A stretch of DNA of 14,828 bases from PNOJ01 sp016706845 (GTDB lineage: Bacteria; Krumholzibacteriota; Krumholzibacteriia; LZORAL124-64-63): assembly GCA_016706845.1 (NCBI GenBank), contig JADJIV010000041.1:1-14828 (forward strand), given 5' to 3'. The notes under the pieces are model-generated. The model did not search any database. It saw nothing but the letters and a program-made list of their open reading frames with translations, and was not told the origin of the DNA. This document shows positions 6,434 through 13,264 of this stretch, piece by piece. Position 1 is the stretch's first letter. Each line of letters starts with the position of its first letter. Both the position numbers and the translations under genes were made by a program.

Positions 6434-7835
6434 GACCCGCCTGTTCGCGGCCATCCTGCTGGCCGCGCTGGTGCCGGCGGTGCCGGCCGCGCTGCTGGTG
6501 AACAACCTGCTGCAGCGCAGCCGGGACGCGTCGCTGGAACGCCACCTGGTCGACGGCCTCGAGGCGGGCATGGAGGAGTCGCGGCTGGCCCTGGCCGCCT
6601 GCCGCGAGGTGCTGGAGCATGCGGCCGCGGAGCTGGCCGCCGGCCGCGCGTCGGGCCTAGTGGTCCTGGACGTCGACGGCACGCCTGCGCCGCAGCTGGC
6701 GCCGCCCGCGGCGGTCGTGGACGCGGCGCGGCGGGCCGAGCCCCGGCCGCAGCCGGTCGGCGATTGGCTCGTGATGCGCCGCGCGAACACCGACGGCGAC
6801 GACCTCTGCCTCGTGCAGCCCCTGCCCGCGGGCCTGGCCGACCGCGCCGGCCGCCTCGCCGACGCCCTGGCCACGGCCGCGGCCCTGCGCCTGGACCGCA
6901 GCGCGATCCTGCGCGGCTACGTCACGCCCTTCCTGCTGATCTACGCGGCGCTGCTGCTGGCGGCGCTGGGCCTGGCCGCCCTGCTGGCGCGCGGCGTGGT
7001 GGGGCCGCTGCACGCGACGGCCCGCGCCGCCGACCGCCTGGCCGCCGGCGACCTCGAAGCGCGCGTCGAGGCCGACGGTCCCGGCGAGGTGGGCGCCCTG
7101 GTGCGCGCCTTCAACGGCATGGCCGAGCGGCTGGGCGCGCAGCGCCGCGAACTGGCGCGGCTCGAGAAGCTGGCCGCCTGGCGGGGCATGTCCCGCATCC
7201 TGGCGCACGAGATCAAGAACCCGCTGACGCCCATCCTGCTGGCGGTGCAGGAGGCGCGCGGCAGCTACCGCGGCCCCGACGCGGCGCACGCCGCCGTCCT
7301 GGCCGACTGCGAGACGATCGTGCGCGAGGAGGTCGAGGGGCTGCGCCGGCTGGTCGCCTCGTTCGCCGACTTCGCGCGCCTGCCCGCGCCGGAGCCCCGC
7401 GACGACGACCTGCGGCCGCTGCTCGACGACCTGGCCCGCCTCTACGGCGAACGGCTGCGCGTCGGGACGATCGCCGGGCCGCTGCCCGGCCGCTTCGACG
7501 CCGAGGCCGTGCGCCGTGCCCTGATCAACCTCATCGACAACGGCCTGGGCGCCTGCGCCCGCGCCGGCCGGCCCGCGCGCGTCGAACTGCGCGCCGCGCA
7601 CGCCGACAACGCCCTGGTCGTGAGCGTCGCCGACGAGGGCGACGGCATCCCGCCGGAGAACCTCGAGCGCGTGTTCGACCCCGATTTTTCGACCCGCGGC
7701 GGCATGGGCCTCGGCCTGGCCATCGTGCGCGGCGTGGTCGACGGCCACGACGGGCGCATCTTCCTGGACTCGCAGCCCGGCCGCGGCACCACCGTCACCG
7801 TCCTGTTGCCGACTCCCCCGCAGGAGGCCCGATGA
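6420..7835 (+). CDS. NtrY-like membrane sensor histidine kinase
   Basis: This 471-aa kinase starts at ATG 6420 with GGGGAG seven bases upstream. TM1 lies at about 7-30 and TM2 at about 168-190, enclosing a periplasmic sensor segment of roughly 135 residues. A HAMP domain spans about 190-245 (PLHATARAADRLAAGDLEA). The phosphoacceptor is His263 in LAHEIKNPLTPI. The ATPase domain shows the N-box ALINLIDNG (368-375), G1 DEGDG (405-409), the F-box-like FDPDFSTRGG and G2 GMGLGLAI (428-435). The HEIKNPLTPI box and HAMP are typical of NtrY-type kinases; there is no PAS domain between HAMP and the H-box, so it is shorter than classical NtrY. The response-regulator gene overlaps it (ATGA), so they are almost certainly a cognate pair. 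The upstream periplasmic protein and the two outer-membrane genes in the operon suggest an envelope signal. Confidence 0.9.
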   Translation: MHGIRTRLFAAILLAALVPAVPAALLVNNLLQRSRDASLERHLVDGLEAGMEESRLALAACREVLEHAAAELAAGRASGLVVLDVDGTPAPQLAPPAAVVDAARRAEPRPQPVGDWLVMRRANTDGDDLCLVQPLPAGLADRAGRLADALATAAALRLDRSAILRGYVTPFLLIYAALLLAALGLAALLARGVVGPLHATARAADRLAAGDLEARVEADGPGEVGALVRAFNGMAERLGAQRRELARLEKLAAWRGMSRILAHEIKNPLTPILLAVQEARGSYRGPDAAHAAVLADCETIVREEVEGLRRLVASFADFARLPAPEPRDDDLRPLLDDLARLYGERLRVGTIAGPLPGRFDAEAVRRALINLIDNGLGACARAGRPARVELRAAHADNALVVSVADEGDGIPPENLERVFDPDFSTRGGMGLGLAIVRGVVDGHDGRIFLDSQPGRGTTVTVLLPTPPQEAR

Positions 7836-9250
7836 AGCAGCGCATCCTGATCGTCGACGACGAGCCCAACATCCGCCGCACCTTCGGCATGGTCCTGCGC
7901 ACCGAGGGCTTCGCCACGGAGGAGGCGGGCACGGGCGAGGACGCCCTGGCCTTCTGCGAGCGCGAGCGCGCCGACCTGGTCGTGCTGGACGTGCGCCTGC
8001 CCGGCATCGACGGCCTCGAGACGCTGCGCCGCCTGCGCGCGCGCGACCCGCAGCTGCCGGTGGTGATGATCTCCGGCCACGGCTCGATCGCCACCGCCGT
8101 GGAGGCCACGCGCGAGGGGGCCTTCGACTTCCTGGAGAAGCCCTGCTCCCGCGAGCGCGTCGTGCTGGCGGTGCGCAACGCCCTGCGGGTGCGCGCCCTG
8201 GACGGCGAGGTGCGCGCCCACCGCGAGCGCGAGCGCGGCCGCAACCTGATGATCGGCGAGTCGGCCGCCCTGCAGGCCATCCGCGAGCAGATCCGCCTGG
8301 CCGCGCCCACGCCCGCGCGCATCCTGATCCACGGCGAGAGCGGCACCGGCAAGGAACTGGTCGCGCGCGCCCTGCACGACCTGAGCCCGCGCGCCGGCGG
8401 CCCCTTCGTGAAGGTCAACTGCGCCGCGATCCCCGAGGAACTCATCGAGAGCGAGCTGTTCGGCGCGATCAAGGGCAGCTACACCGGCGCCGACGCCACG
8501 CGCGAGGGCAAGTTCCAGCAGGCCGACGGCGGCACCCTGTTCCTGGACGAGATCGGGGACATGAGCCAGCGCGCCCAGGCCAAGGTGCTGCGCGCCCTGC
8601 AGGAGGGCGAGGTCGAGCCCGTCGGCGGCCAGGGGACCGTGGCCGTCGACGTGCGCGTGATCGCGGCCACCAACCGCGATCTCGAGCGCGACGTGCGCGC
8701 CGGCCGCTTCCGCGAGGACCTGTTCTTCCGCCTCAACGTGGTGCCGGTGACGGTGCCGCCCCTGCGCGAGCGCCCCGGCGACGTGCCTCTGCTCGCCGAG
8801 CACTTCCTGGCGCGCTACTGCGACGAGAACGCCCTGCCCCGGCGCCGCTTCCACCCCGACGCGCTGCGCCTGCTGGCGGGCCTGCCCTGGCCGGGCAACG
8901 TGCGCGAACTGCACAACGCGGTGGAGCGCCTGGCGATCATGGCCGCCGGCGAGGTCGTGGGCCCCGACGACCTGCGCCGCACCGGCGTCATCGCCGCGCC
9001 CGCCGCCGCGCCGGCGCCGGCCGGCGCCGGTCCGCTGCGCCCGCTGTCCGCCGCCGCGGTCCAGGAGCTGGGGGGCCTGGTCGAGGCCCGCCGCCGCTTC
9101 GAGGCCGCCACCATCGCCGTCTGCCTGGCCGAGACCGGCGGCAACGTCTCGCAGGCCGCCCGCCTGCTGAACATCGACCGTACGAACCTGCACAAGAAGA
9201 TCCAGGCCTACGGCCTGGACGCCACACCCGACGAAGGAGACACGCCATGA
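7832..9250 (+). CDS. NtrX-like sigma-54-dependent response regulator
   Basis: This 472-aa regulator starts at ATG 7832, overlapping the kinase stop, behind AGGAGG at 7822-7827. The receiver domain covers 1-120: acidic pair D9/D10, phosphoacceptor Asp53 (VLDVRLPG), K103. The AAA+ domain covers about 140-375: Walker A GESGTGKE (168-175), Walker B GGTLFLDE (233-240), arginine finger region FREDLFFRL, sensor II WPGNVREL (353-360). An Ala/Pro linker (387-400) leads to a Fis-type HTH at about 425-465 (GGNVSQAARLLNIDRTNLHKKI). The sigma-54 contact loop reads GSYTGA (215-220) instead of the canonical GAFTGA; the Tyr is a conservative change, so activation of sigma-54 holoenzyme is still likely. The target promoters are unknown; the coupled barrel gene downstream could belong to its regulon. 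Confidence 0.9.
   Translation: MKQRILIVDDEPNIRRTFGMVLRTEGFATEEAGTGEDALAFCERERADLVVLDVRLPGIDGLETLRRLRARDPQLPVVMISGHGSIATAVEATREGAFDFLEKPCSRERVVLAVRNALRVRALDGEVRAHRERERGRNLMIGESAALQAIREQIRLAAPTPARILIHGESGTGKELVARALHDLSPRAGGPFVKVNCAAIPEELIESELFGAIKGSYTGADATREGKFQQADGGTLFLDEIGDMSQRAQAKVLRALQEGEVEPVGGQGTVAVDVRVIAATNRDLERDVRAGRFREDLFFRLNVVPVTVPPLRERPGDVPLLAEHFLARYCDENALPRRRFHPDALRLLAGLPWPGNVRELHNAVERLAIMAAGEVVGPDDLRRTGVIAAPAAAPAPAGAGPLRPLSAAAVQELGGLVEARRRFEAATIAVCLAETGGNVSQAARLLNIDRTNLHKKIQAYGLDATPDEGDTP
9234..9239 (+). promoter_or_regulatory. Shine-Dalgarno site of the terminal barrel gene
   Basis: AAGGAG lies seven bases before ATG 9247, inside the end of the response-regulator gene. It supports translation of the last operon gene from that ATG. 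Confidence 0.7.
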
Positions 9251-9872
9251 ACGCCCGACGCACCCTGCGACACCTGACCGCTTCCGTCCTGCTGGGCTGC
9301 CTCGCCGCCGCCGCGCCCGCCGCGGCCGCCGACTGGGAAGGCGGCCGCTGGCTGCTCGGTCTCGACGTCGTTTCGAGCACGATCGGCGCCAACGAGGATG
9401 CCGCCGACCTCCTCATCGACGAGACGGCCCCCGGCGCCGGCCTGCAGATCGGCTACCTGTTCACGCCGAACTTCCAGGTGCGCCTGTTCGCCGCCGCGCC
9501 GAGCACGAGACCAGCGACCCGGACGTCAAGATCCGCTTCGGCGGCGGCACCCTCGACGCCGTCTACCTGTTCCGCGCCGGCCAGAAGGTCCGCCCCTACG
9601 TGTTCGGCGGTCTCGGCGGCTTCTCGCTGGAGTCGCAGCAGGCCGACCTGCTCTACGAGGCCGAGGGCCCGGGCATGGCCCTGGGCGGCGGCGTCCACGT
9701 GATGCTGGGCCGCAAGGTCTCCCTGCACGGCGCGCTGCGCTACGAAGCGATCAACTGGGACAAGGTCACCGCCACCTACGACGGCCCCGGCGGCTCGGCG
9801 TCGGTCACGGTGCCGGTCGACGAGGAGGGGACGGCGGGGAAGGTGCTGGTGGGGATCGTGTTCTGGCTGTGA
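9247..9872 (+). CDS. Small outer-membrane beta-barrel protein, frameshifted
   Basis: The ATG overlaps the previous stop (ATGA). A signal peptide (SVLLGCLAAAAPAAAA, cut near residue 28 before DWEGG) is followed by barrel-like strands (GLQIGYLFTPNFQVRLFAA). In the GCC/GCG run at about 9490-9498 one base appears to be missing. Restoring it joins the first part to the second frame (EHETSDPDVKIRFGGG; VYLFRAGQKVRPYVFGGLGG), giving about 208 aa and an end at IVFWL. The strand-turn pattern (PYVFGGLGGFSLES; GMALGGGVHVML; SLHGALRYEAINW) resembles OmpW/OmpX-size eight-stranded barrels. It closes the operon with the Omp85-like gene and the two-component pair. The specific function is unknown. Left unrepaired, the first frame would give a 151-aa product with a nonsense Ser/Ala/Pro-rich tail. 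Confidence 0.72.
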
Positions 9873-9903
9873 GGCCTGGCCTCGTCATTGTCCCTGATAG
9901 AGC

Positions 9904-9931
9904 CGAGGGGCGACCGGGAGGTCGCCCCTCG
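9904..9931. terminator. Bidirectional hairpin between convergent genes
   Basis: A perfect 12-bp stem is formed by CGAGGGGCGACC and GGTCGCCCCTCG with a GGGA (GNRA-type) tetraloop. It stands between the stop of the barrel gene on the plus strand and the stop of the lipoprotein gene on the minus strand. Neither side has a clear U-tract, so it may act as an mRNA 3'-end stabiliser or a Rho-assisted terminator rather than a classical intrinsic one. Confidence 0.7.
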
Positions 9932-9950
9932 CGTTCGAAAACGGCTCGGA

Positions 9951-10772
9951 TCAACTCCCGCCGCAATCCACGTCGAACTGCGCCTCGTCCCAGCACGACT
10001 CCTGCCCGTTGCGGTAGTCGGGCACCCGCAGGCTGCCGGTGCCGTCGCTCTCGTTCCAGCGGATGAACCAGACGCCGTCGGCGCCCGCGTCCACGTAGTC
10101 GATCCGGTTCAGGGCGCCGGCCTCGGTGAAGGTCAGCGAGTCGCCGGCGTCGGGGCCGTGCAGGACCTCGAGCGCCAGCTCGTGGCCGTCGGCGTCGTCC
10201 TGCCAGTGCACGCTGGCGGCGGCCGGGTCGCCGGGCAGCGAGAAGTCGTAGAAGGTCCAGTCGCCGGTGTCGCCGTCGTCGCGCGTCGTGCCGTCGAACC
10301 ACAGCTCGTTGGCGATGCCTTCGTTCGGGACCGTCACGCGCAGGGCCCAGGCCACCTCGTCGCCCCGGATCACGCCGCGCAGGCGGACCTGCGCCTCCTC
10401 GTCGCCGCGCACGTAGGTGTAGACCCAGATCCAGGAGCCGTCGGGCTGCAGGGTCGGCACGGTGTGCAGCGCCAGGGCGAAGGCCGCCACCGGCGGCGTC
10501 AGCACGAGCTGCGTCGTGGCCGAGACGATCACCGCGCGCAGGTAGGCGTTGAAGAAGTTCTGCTGGCCGATCGCCTTGTCCTGTCCGTCCTGGAAGAAGC
10601 TCAGGTCGATGCCGAGGCGGTCGGCGTCGGGCAGGGCGGGGGCCTGGTCCTGCGGCTGCGGGTTCGGGTCGGGGGCGTTCAGGCCCTGCTCGGCGCAGCC
10701 GGCGAACAGGCCGAGCAGCAGGGCCGCCGCCAGGGCGGCCGCGGTGCGCTGGAGGCGAAGAGTCGTGAACAT
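9951..10772 (-). CDS. Hypothetical lipoprotein
   Basis: This protein has 273 aa; its ATG at 10772 is preceded on the minus strand by AAGGAG eight bases away. The N-terminus is a lipoprotein signal: RLQRT, a long Ala/Leu core, then the lipobox FAGC with Cys26. A Pro/Gln/Asp-rich linker follows (about 32-50). The mature domain looks beta-rich, with paired Trp/Tyr strands (GSWIWVYTYVRGDEE, DEVAWALRVTV, GDWTFYDFSLPG, DGVWFIRWNESDGTGSL). It ends with CWDEAQFDVDCGGS, where two cysteines could form a disulfide. I do not recognise the family. It is probably anchored to the inner leaflet of the outer membrane or exposed at the surface. It is convergent with the two-component operon and divergent from the sulfotransferase gene, so it is a single-gene unit. 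Confidence 0.82.
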   Translation of the reverse strand: MFTTLRLQRTAAALAAALLLGLFAGCAEQGLNAPDPNPQPQDQAPALPDADRLGIDLSFFQDGQDKAIGQQNFFNAYLRAVIVSATTQLVLTPPVAAFALALHTVPTLQPDGSWIWVYTYVRGDEEAQVRLRGVIRGDEVAWALRVTVPNEGIANELWFDGTTRDDGDTGDWTFYDFSLPGDPAAASVHWQDDADGHELALEVLHGPDAGDSLTFTEAGALNRIDYVDAGADGVWFIRWNESDGTGSLRVPDYRNGQESCWDEAQFDVDCGGS

Positions 10773-11038
10773 GATCGGCGCTCCTTGTTGGTGGTTGTCC
10801 GTCCCACGCCAGGGATTGCAGCCGCCGTGCCCGGGCGGGCCGAGCCGAGCTGATGATGTAACGTATTGAAATATTAATAAGTTGCGCCTGTGACGCCGCG
10901 GGCGTCTCCGGCCGTGCGATCGTGGCGAATCTTCACACCCGTGGCGCCGTCGCGACGCCCGGCATTGACTTCCCTGACCCCAATGCCCCTCAATGTGTCG
11001 GTTGCGATCGCCGGACTCGAGTGACTGCGGAGGCCTCC
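10773..11038. promoter_or_regulatory. Divergent promoter region with an AT-rich core
   Basis: This 266-bp gap separates the lipoprotein gene (minus) from the sulfotransferase gene (plus). At about 10856-10884 it holds the most AT-rich stretch of the right half (GTAACGTATTGAAATATTAA and following bases), which could melt for promoters in either direction. I see no convincing paired -35/-10 or sigma-54 -24/-12 boxes, so only the region is called. GGAGG at 11029-11033 is the ribosome site for the sulfotransferase gene. Confidence 0.4.
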
Positions 11039-11773
11039 ATGATCCACGTCGTGCTGGGCATGCACAAATCGGGCACCACCCTGGTCTCCCAGATCCTGCA
11101 CCACTCGGGCATCGACATGGGCGACTTCGACGAGTCGGTCAGCTACGACCGCGGCAACAAGTACGAGCGGGCTTCGGTGCTGGCGCTGGACATGGACATC
11201 CTGGGCGCGCCCGACGACGAGGTGCTCGACCTGGGCGTGCGCGGCCAGCTCCAGCTGAGCGAGGCGCACCGCGCCCGCATGCGCGGGATCATCGCCGACG
11301 GTCAGGCCCGCCACGCCGACTGGGGCTTCAAGGATCCGCGCCTGACCCTGCTCTACGACCTCTGGGCGCAGGAACTGCCCGAGCACCGCCTCATCGCCGT
11401 CTACCGCGACCCTGCCGAGGCCTGGCCGCGCTTCAAGTGGCAGGGCCGGCGCCTCTACCACACCAACTTCGCGCGCGCCGCCGCCTTCCTCGACCGCTGG
11501 CACGAGCACAACGAGTGCCTCCTGCGCCTGGCGGACGCGCCGAACCGGAACCTCATCTTCCTCAGCTACCACGAACTGATGTCCAACGACGCCGAACTGC
11601 AGCGCCTGCGCGACTTCGTCGGCCGCAACCTCGTCGACCGCCGCCAGAACAACCTCTACCGCGGCCGCCCCCACCCCGACGTGTTCCTGCGCGCCGCCAC
11701 CTGGTGGCGCGACCGCCGCACGGGCCGTCCCGCCGCCGCCGTCCTGGCCGACCTCGACGCCGCCCGCCGCTGA
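11039..11773 (+). CDS. Sulfotransferase-family protein
   Basis: This protein has 244 aa. I choose ATG 11039 because GGAGG lies five bases upstream and the family begins right at the first strand (MIHVVLGMHKSGTT). An upstream in-frame ATG at 10922 would add 39 unconvincing residues. The PAPS 5'-phosphosulfate loop is HKSGTTLVSQIL (residues 9-20). WGFKDPRLTLL (95-105) and VYRDPAEAW (121-129) match the substrate/3'-phosphate regions of PAPS-dependent sulfotransferases. The usual Ser of the 3'-phosphate motif is not obvious in RDPAEAWPRFKW. No signal peptide or membrane segment is seen, so it is cytosolic. Such enzymes sulfate glycans, lipids or small metabolites; the neighbours give no hint of the acceptor. 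It appears to be a stand-alone gene with 77 bases before the sigma-factor gene. Confidence 0.8.
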   Translation: MIHVVLGMHKSGTTLVSQILHHSGIDMGDFDESVSYDRGNKYERASVLALDMDILGAPDDEVLDLGVRGQLQLSEAHRARMRGIIADGQARHADWGFKDPRLTLLYDLWAQELPEHRLIAVYRDPAEAWPRFKWQGRRLYHTNFARAAAFLDRWHEHNECLLRLADAPNRNLIFLSYHELMSNDAELQRLRDFVGRNLVDRRQNNLYRGRPHPDVFLRAATWWRDRRTGRPAAAVLADLDAARR

Positions 11774-11850
11774 GCGGCGCTCCGTCTTGTTTTCCCCCGG
11801 CTGCCGTATACCCAGGATGTACCCGCACGACCCGGAGGAACGCGACCGCC
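11774..11850 (+). promoter_or_regulatory. Possible promoter region of the sigma-factor operon
   Basis: The 77-bp gap contains TTGTTTTCCCCC (from 11787) and TATACC (11807-11812), separated by only 14 bases, which is short for a housekeeping promoter. GGAGG at 11834-11838 lies 12 bases from the ATG, a rather long spacing. No ECF-type GGAAC/GTC pair is evident. This is a weak call. Confidence 0.3.
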
Positions 11851-12447
11851 ATGGATCCCCGTCGAGACCTGCGTGACCGCCGCCACGCCCGCCTGCTGCA
11901 GGCGGCGCGGTGCGGCGACCAGGAGGCGTTCCGGCGCCTCTACGCGGAGCTCTACGACCCCGTGGCCGGGTTCCTCGGGAGGCGGCTCGCCTCGTCCCAC
12001 GACGTCGAGGATCTGATCGCCACGGTCTTCCACCGCTTCGTGGAGCACCTGGCGCGGTTCGATCCCCGGAAGGGATCGGTGCTGGGTTGGGTCCTGGCCA
12101 TGGCCCACCACGCGCTGGTCGATCACCTGAGGTCCGTCCGCGAGACCGAGCCGGTGGACGCACTGGCCGGGACGCTGGCGGGACCGGCGGACGATCCGTT
12201 GGCCGACCTGATCCGCGACGAGGACCGCGACCGCGTCCGCGCCGGGCTGCTGCGGCTGCCCGACGGGGACCGCGGCCTGATGGCCCTGCGTTACGGGGAC
12301 GGGTTGCGCCACCGGGAGATCGCCGCGTTGACGGGACAGAGCGAGGCCGCCGTCCGGCAGCGCCTCTCGCGCGCCCTGCGCGAGCTGCGCCGCCACGTGC
12401 GCGGTCCGCACACTTGCGAAGGCGAGGTGGACTATGCGACGCGATGA
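11851..12447 (+). CDS. ECF-type RNA polymerase sigma factor
   Basis: This 198-aa protein starts at ATG 11851. Sigma region 2 spans about 17-95 (GDQEAFRRLYAELYDPVAGF; DVEDLIATVFHRFVEHLARF; SVLGWVLAMAHHALVDHLRS), and region 4 spans about 133-185 (LLRLPDGDRGLMALRYGDGL; HREIAALTGQSEAAVRQRLS; RALRELRRHV). There is no region 1.1 or 3, as expected for the ECF group; an acidic linker (about 97-130) joins the two domains. It directs core RNA polymerase to a dedicated promoter set. Its last 14 bases overlap the next gene, a one-helix membrane protein, in the arrangement typical of a sigma/anti-sigma pair. Its promoter specificity and signal are unknown. Confidence 0.9.
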   Translation: MDPRRDLRDRRHARLLQAARCGDQEAFRRLYAELYDPVAGFLGRRLASSHDVEDLIATVFHRFVEHLARFDPRKGSVLGWVLAMAHHALVDHLRSVRETEPVDALAGTLAGPADDPLADLIRDEDRDRVRAGLLRLPDGDRGLMALRYGDGLRHREIAALTGQSEAAVRQRLSRALRELRRHVRGPHTCEGEVDYATR

Positions 12448-13186
12448 ACTGCAGAGGGCGTTGCGTTCCCTGCACGCGCCCGCGGCGCGCCCCCCGGCGC
12501 GCCACCGCGAGGCGTTGCAGCAGGACCTGCTCGCCCGCCACCGTGAACTTCATCCCCGACGAGGGAGGCCCTTCATGAACCGTACGACCCACTGGACCCG
12601 CCCCGCGCTGGTCGCGATGATCCTGCTCGCGCTGGGCATCGCCGCCTGCACCGTGCCCACGAGCTACGATGTGGGCATGGGGCAGAAGCTGAGCATCTCG
12701 CTGGCCGACAAGGGCGGCTCGTGCGCCGACCTGGAACCGACGCTCCGCGAGATCTCGACCTACCTGGACGGCCTGCCGGGCGTCGAGCAGGCCGGCCTCG
12801 CGGTCCGCGTCATGGGCGGCGCGACGACCATCGACCTGATGATCTGGGGGCAGGAACTCGCGGCCGGCGACCTCGCGGCCGACCTGCGCGCCCGGTTCCC
12901 GCTGCTGGCCGACGCCGACATCGCGACCGAGGAGCTGGCCGGCACCGTGCGCGGCTCGCTGGCCGAGGCCTTCGGCCACGCGGCCTTCGGCCTGGAGGTC
13001 GACGCCGGGACCGCCGAGGAGGCGCGCCTGCAGATCCTCCAGCAGCTCGCGGCGCAGGGCTTCGGCGGCGACGCCCAGGTCGAGGTCGTCGACGATGCGG
13101 ACGGCCGGCGCACCATCCGGGTGGAGCTGTCCGATTCCTGCAGCGTGGACGGGGAGAGCGTGAAGGCCGTCCTGGAAGACGAGTAG
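12434..13186 (+). CDS. Putative membrane anti-sigma factor or lipoprotein
   Basis: From ATG 12434 (GAGGTGG upstream, overlapping the sigma gene) the product has 250 aa. It has a basic cytosolic segment (1-47, with RHREALQQDLLARHRELHPR), one hydrophobic helix (about 57-72, ALVAMILLALGIAAC) and an extracytoplasmic domain of about 175 residues. This topology fits an anti-sigma factor, but the zinc-binding HxxxCxxC motif of the common class is missing. An in-frame ATG at 12575 has an even better GGGAGG (12563-12568). Starting there the protein begins MNRTTHWTRPALVAMILLAL and reaches a lipobox-like IAAC with Cys25, so it could instead be a 203-aa lipoprotein. The outer domain has two cysteines (GGSCADLEP and SDSCSVDG) that may bond, and long acidic/Ala helices. 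The family is not recognised; the anti-sigma role is inferred from position. Confidence 0.75.
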   Translation: MRRDELQRALRSLHAPAARPPARHREALQQDLLARHRELHPRRGRPFMNRTTHWTRPALVAMILLALGIAACTVPTSYDVGMGQKLSISLADKGGSCADLEPTLREISTYLDGLPGVEQAGLAVRVMGGATTIDLMIWGQELAAGDLAADLRARFPLLADADIATEELAGTVRGSLAEAFGHAAFGLEVDAGTAEEARLQILQQLAAQGFGGDAQVEVVDDADGRRTIRVELSDSCSVDGESVKAVLEDE

Positions 13187-13213
13187 GCGGCGCCGCCGAG
13201 GCAGGCGAACGTC

Positions 13214-13247
13214 GGGGCCCGCGCCGGGAGGCGCGGGCCCCTTCTTT
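13214..13247 (+). terminator. Intrinsic terminator of the sigma-factor operon
   Basis: A perfect 12-bp stem (GGGGCCCGCGCC paired with GGCGCGGGCCCC) closed by a GGGA tetraloop is followed by TTCTTT. It lies 27 bases after the stop codon at 13186 and between convergent genes. It has the same CC-GGGA-GG loop closure as the hairpin at 9904-9931. Confidence 0.85.
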
Positions 13248-13264
13248 GACGCCGGCCCCCGCGC

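Noticed and set aside
7442..9193. 583-codon minus-strand open frame
   Set aside because: Antisense shadow of the kinase and response regulator genes; low-complexity translation.
10922..11038. N-terminal extension of the sulfotransferase from ATG 10922
   Set aside because: GGAGG is placed at the 11039 ATG, and the family fold begins there; the 39 extra residues show no conserved character.
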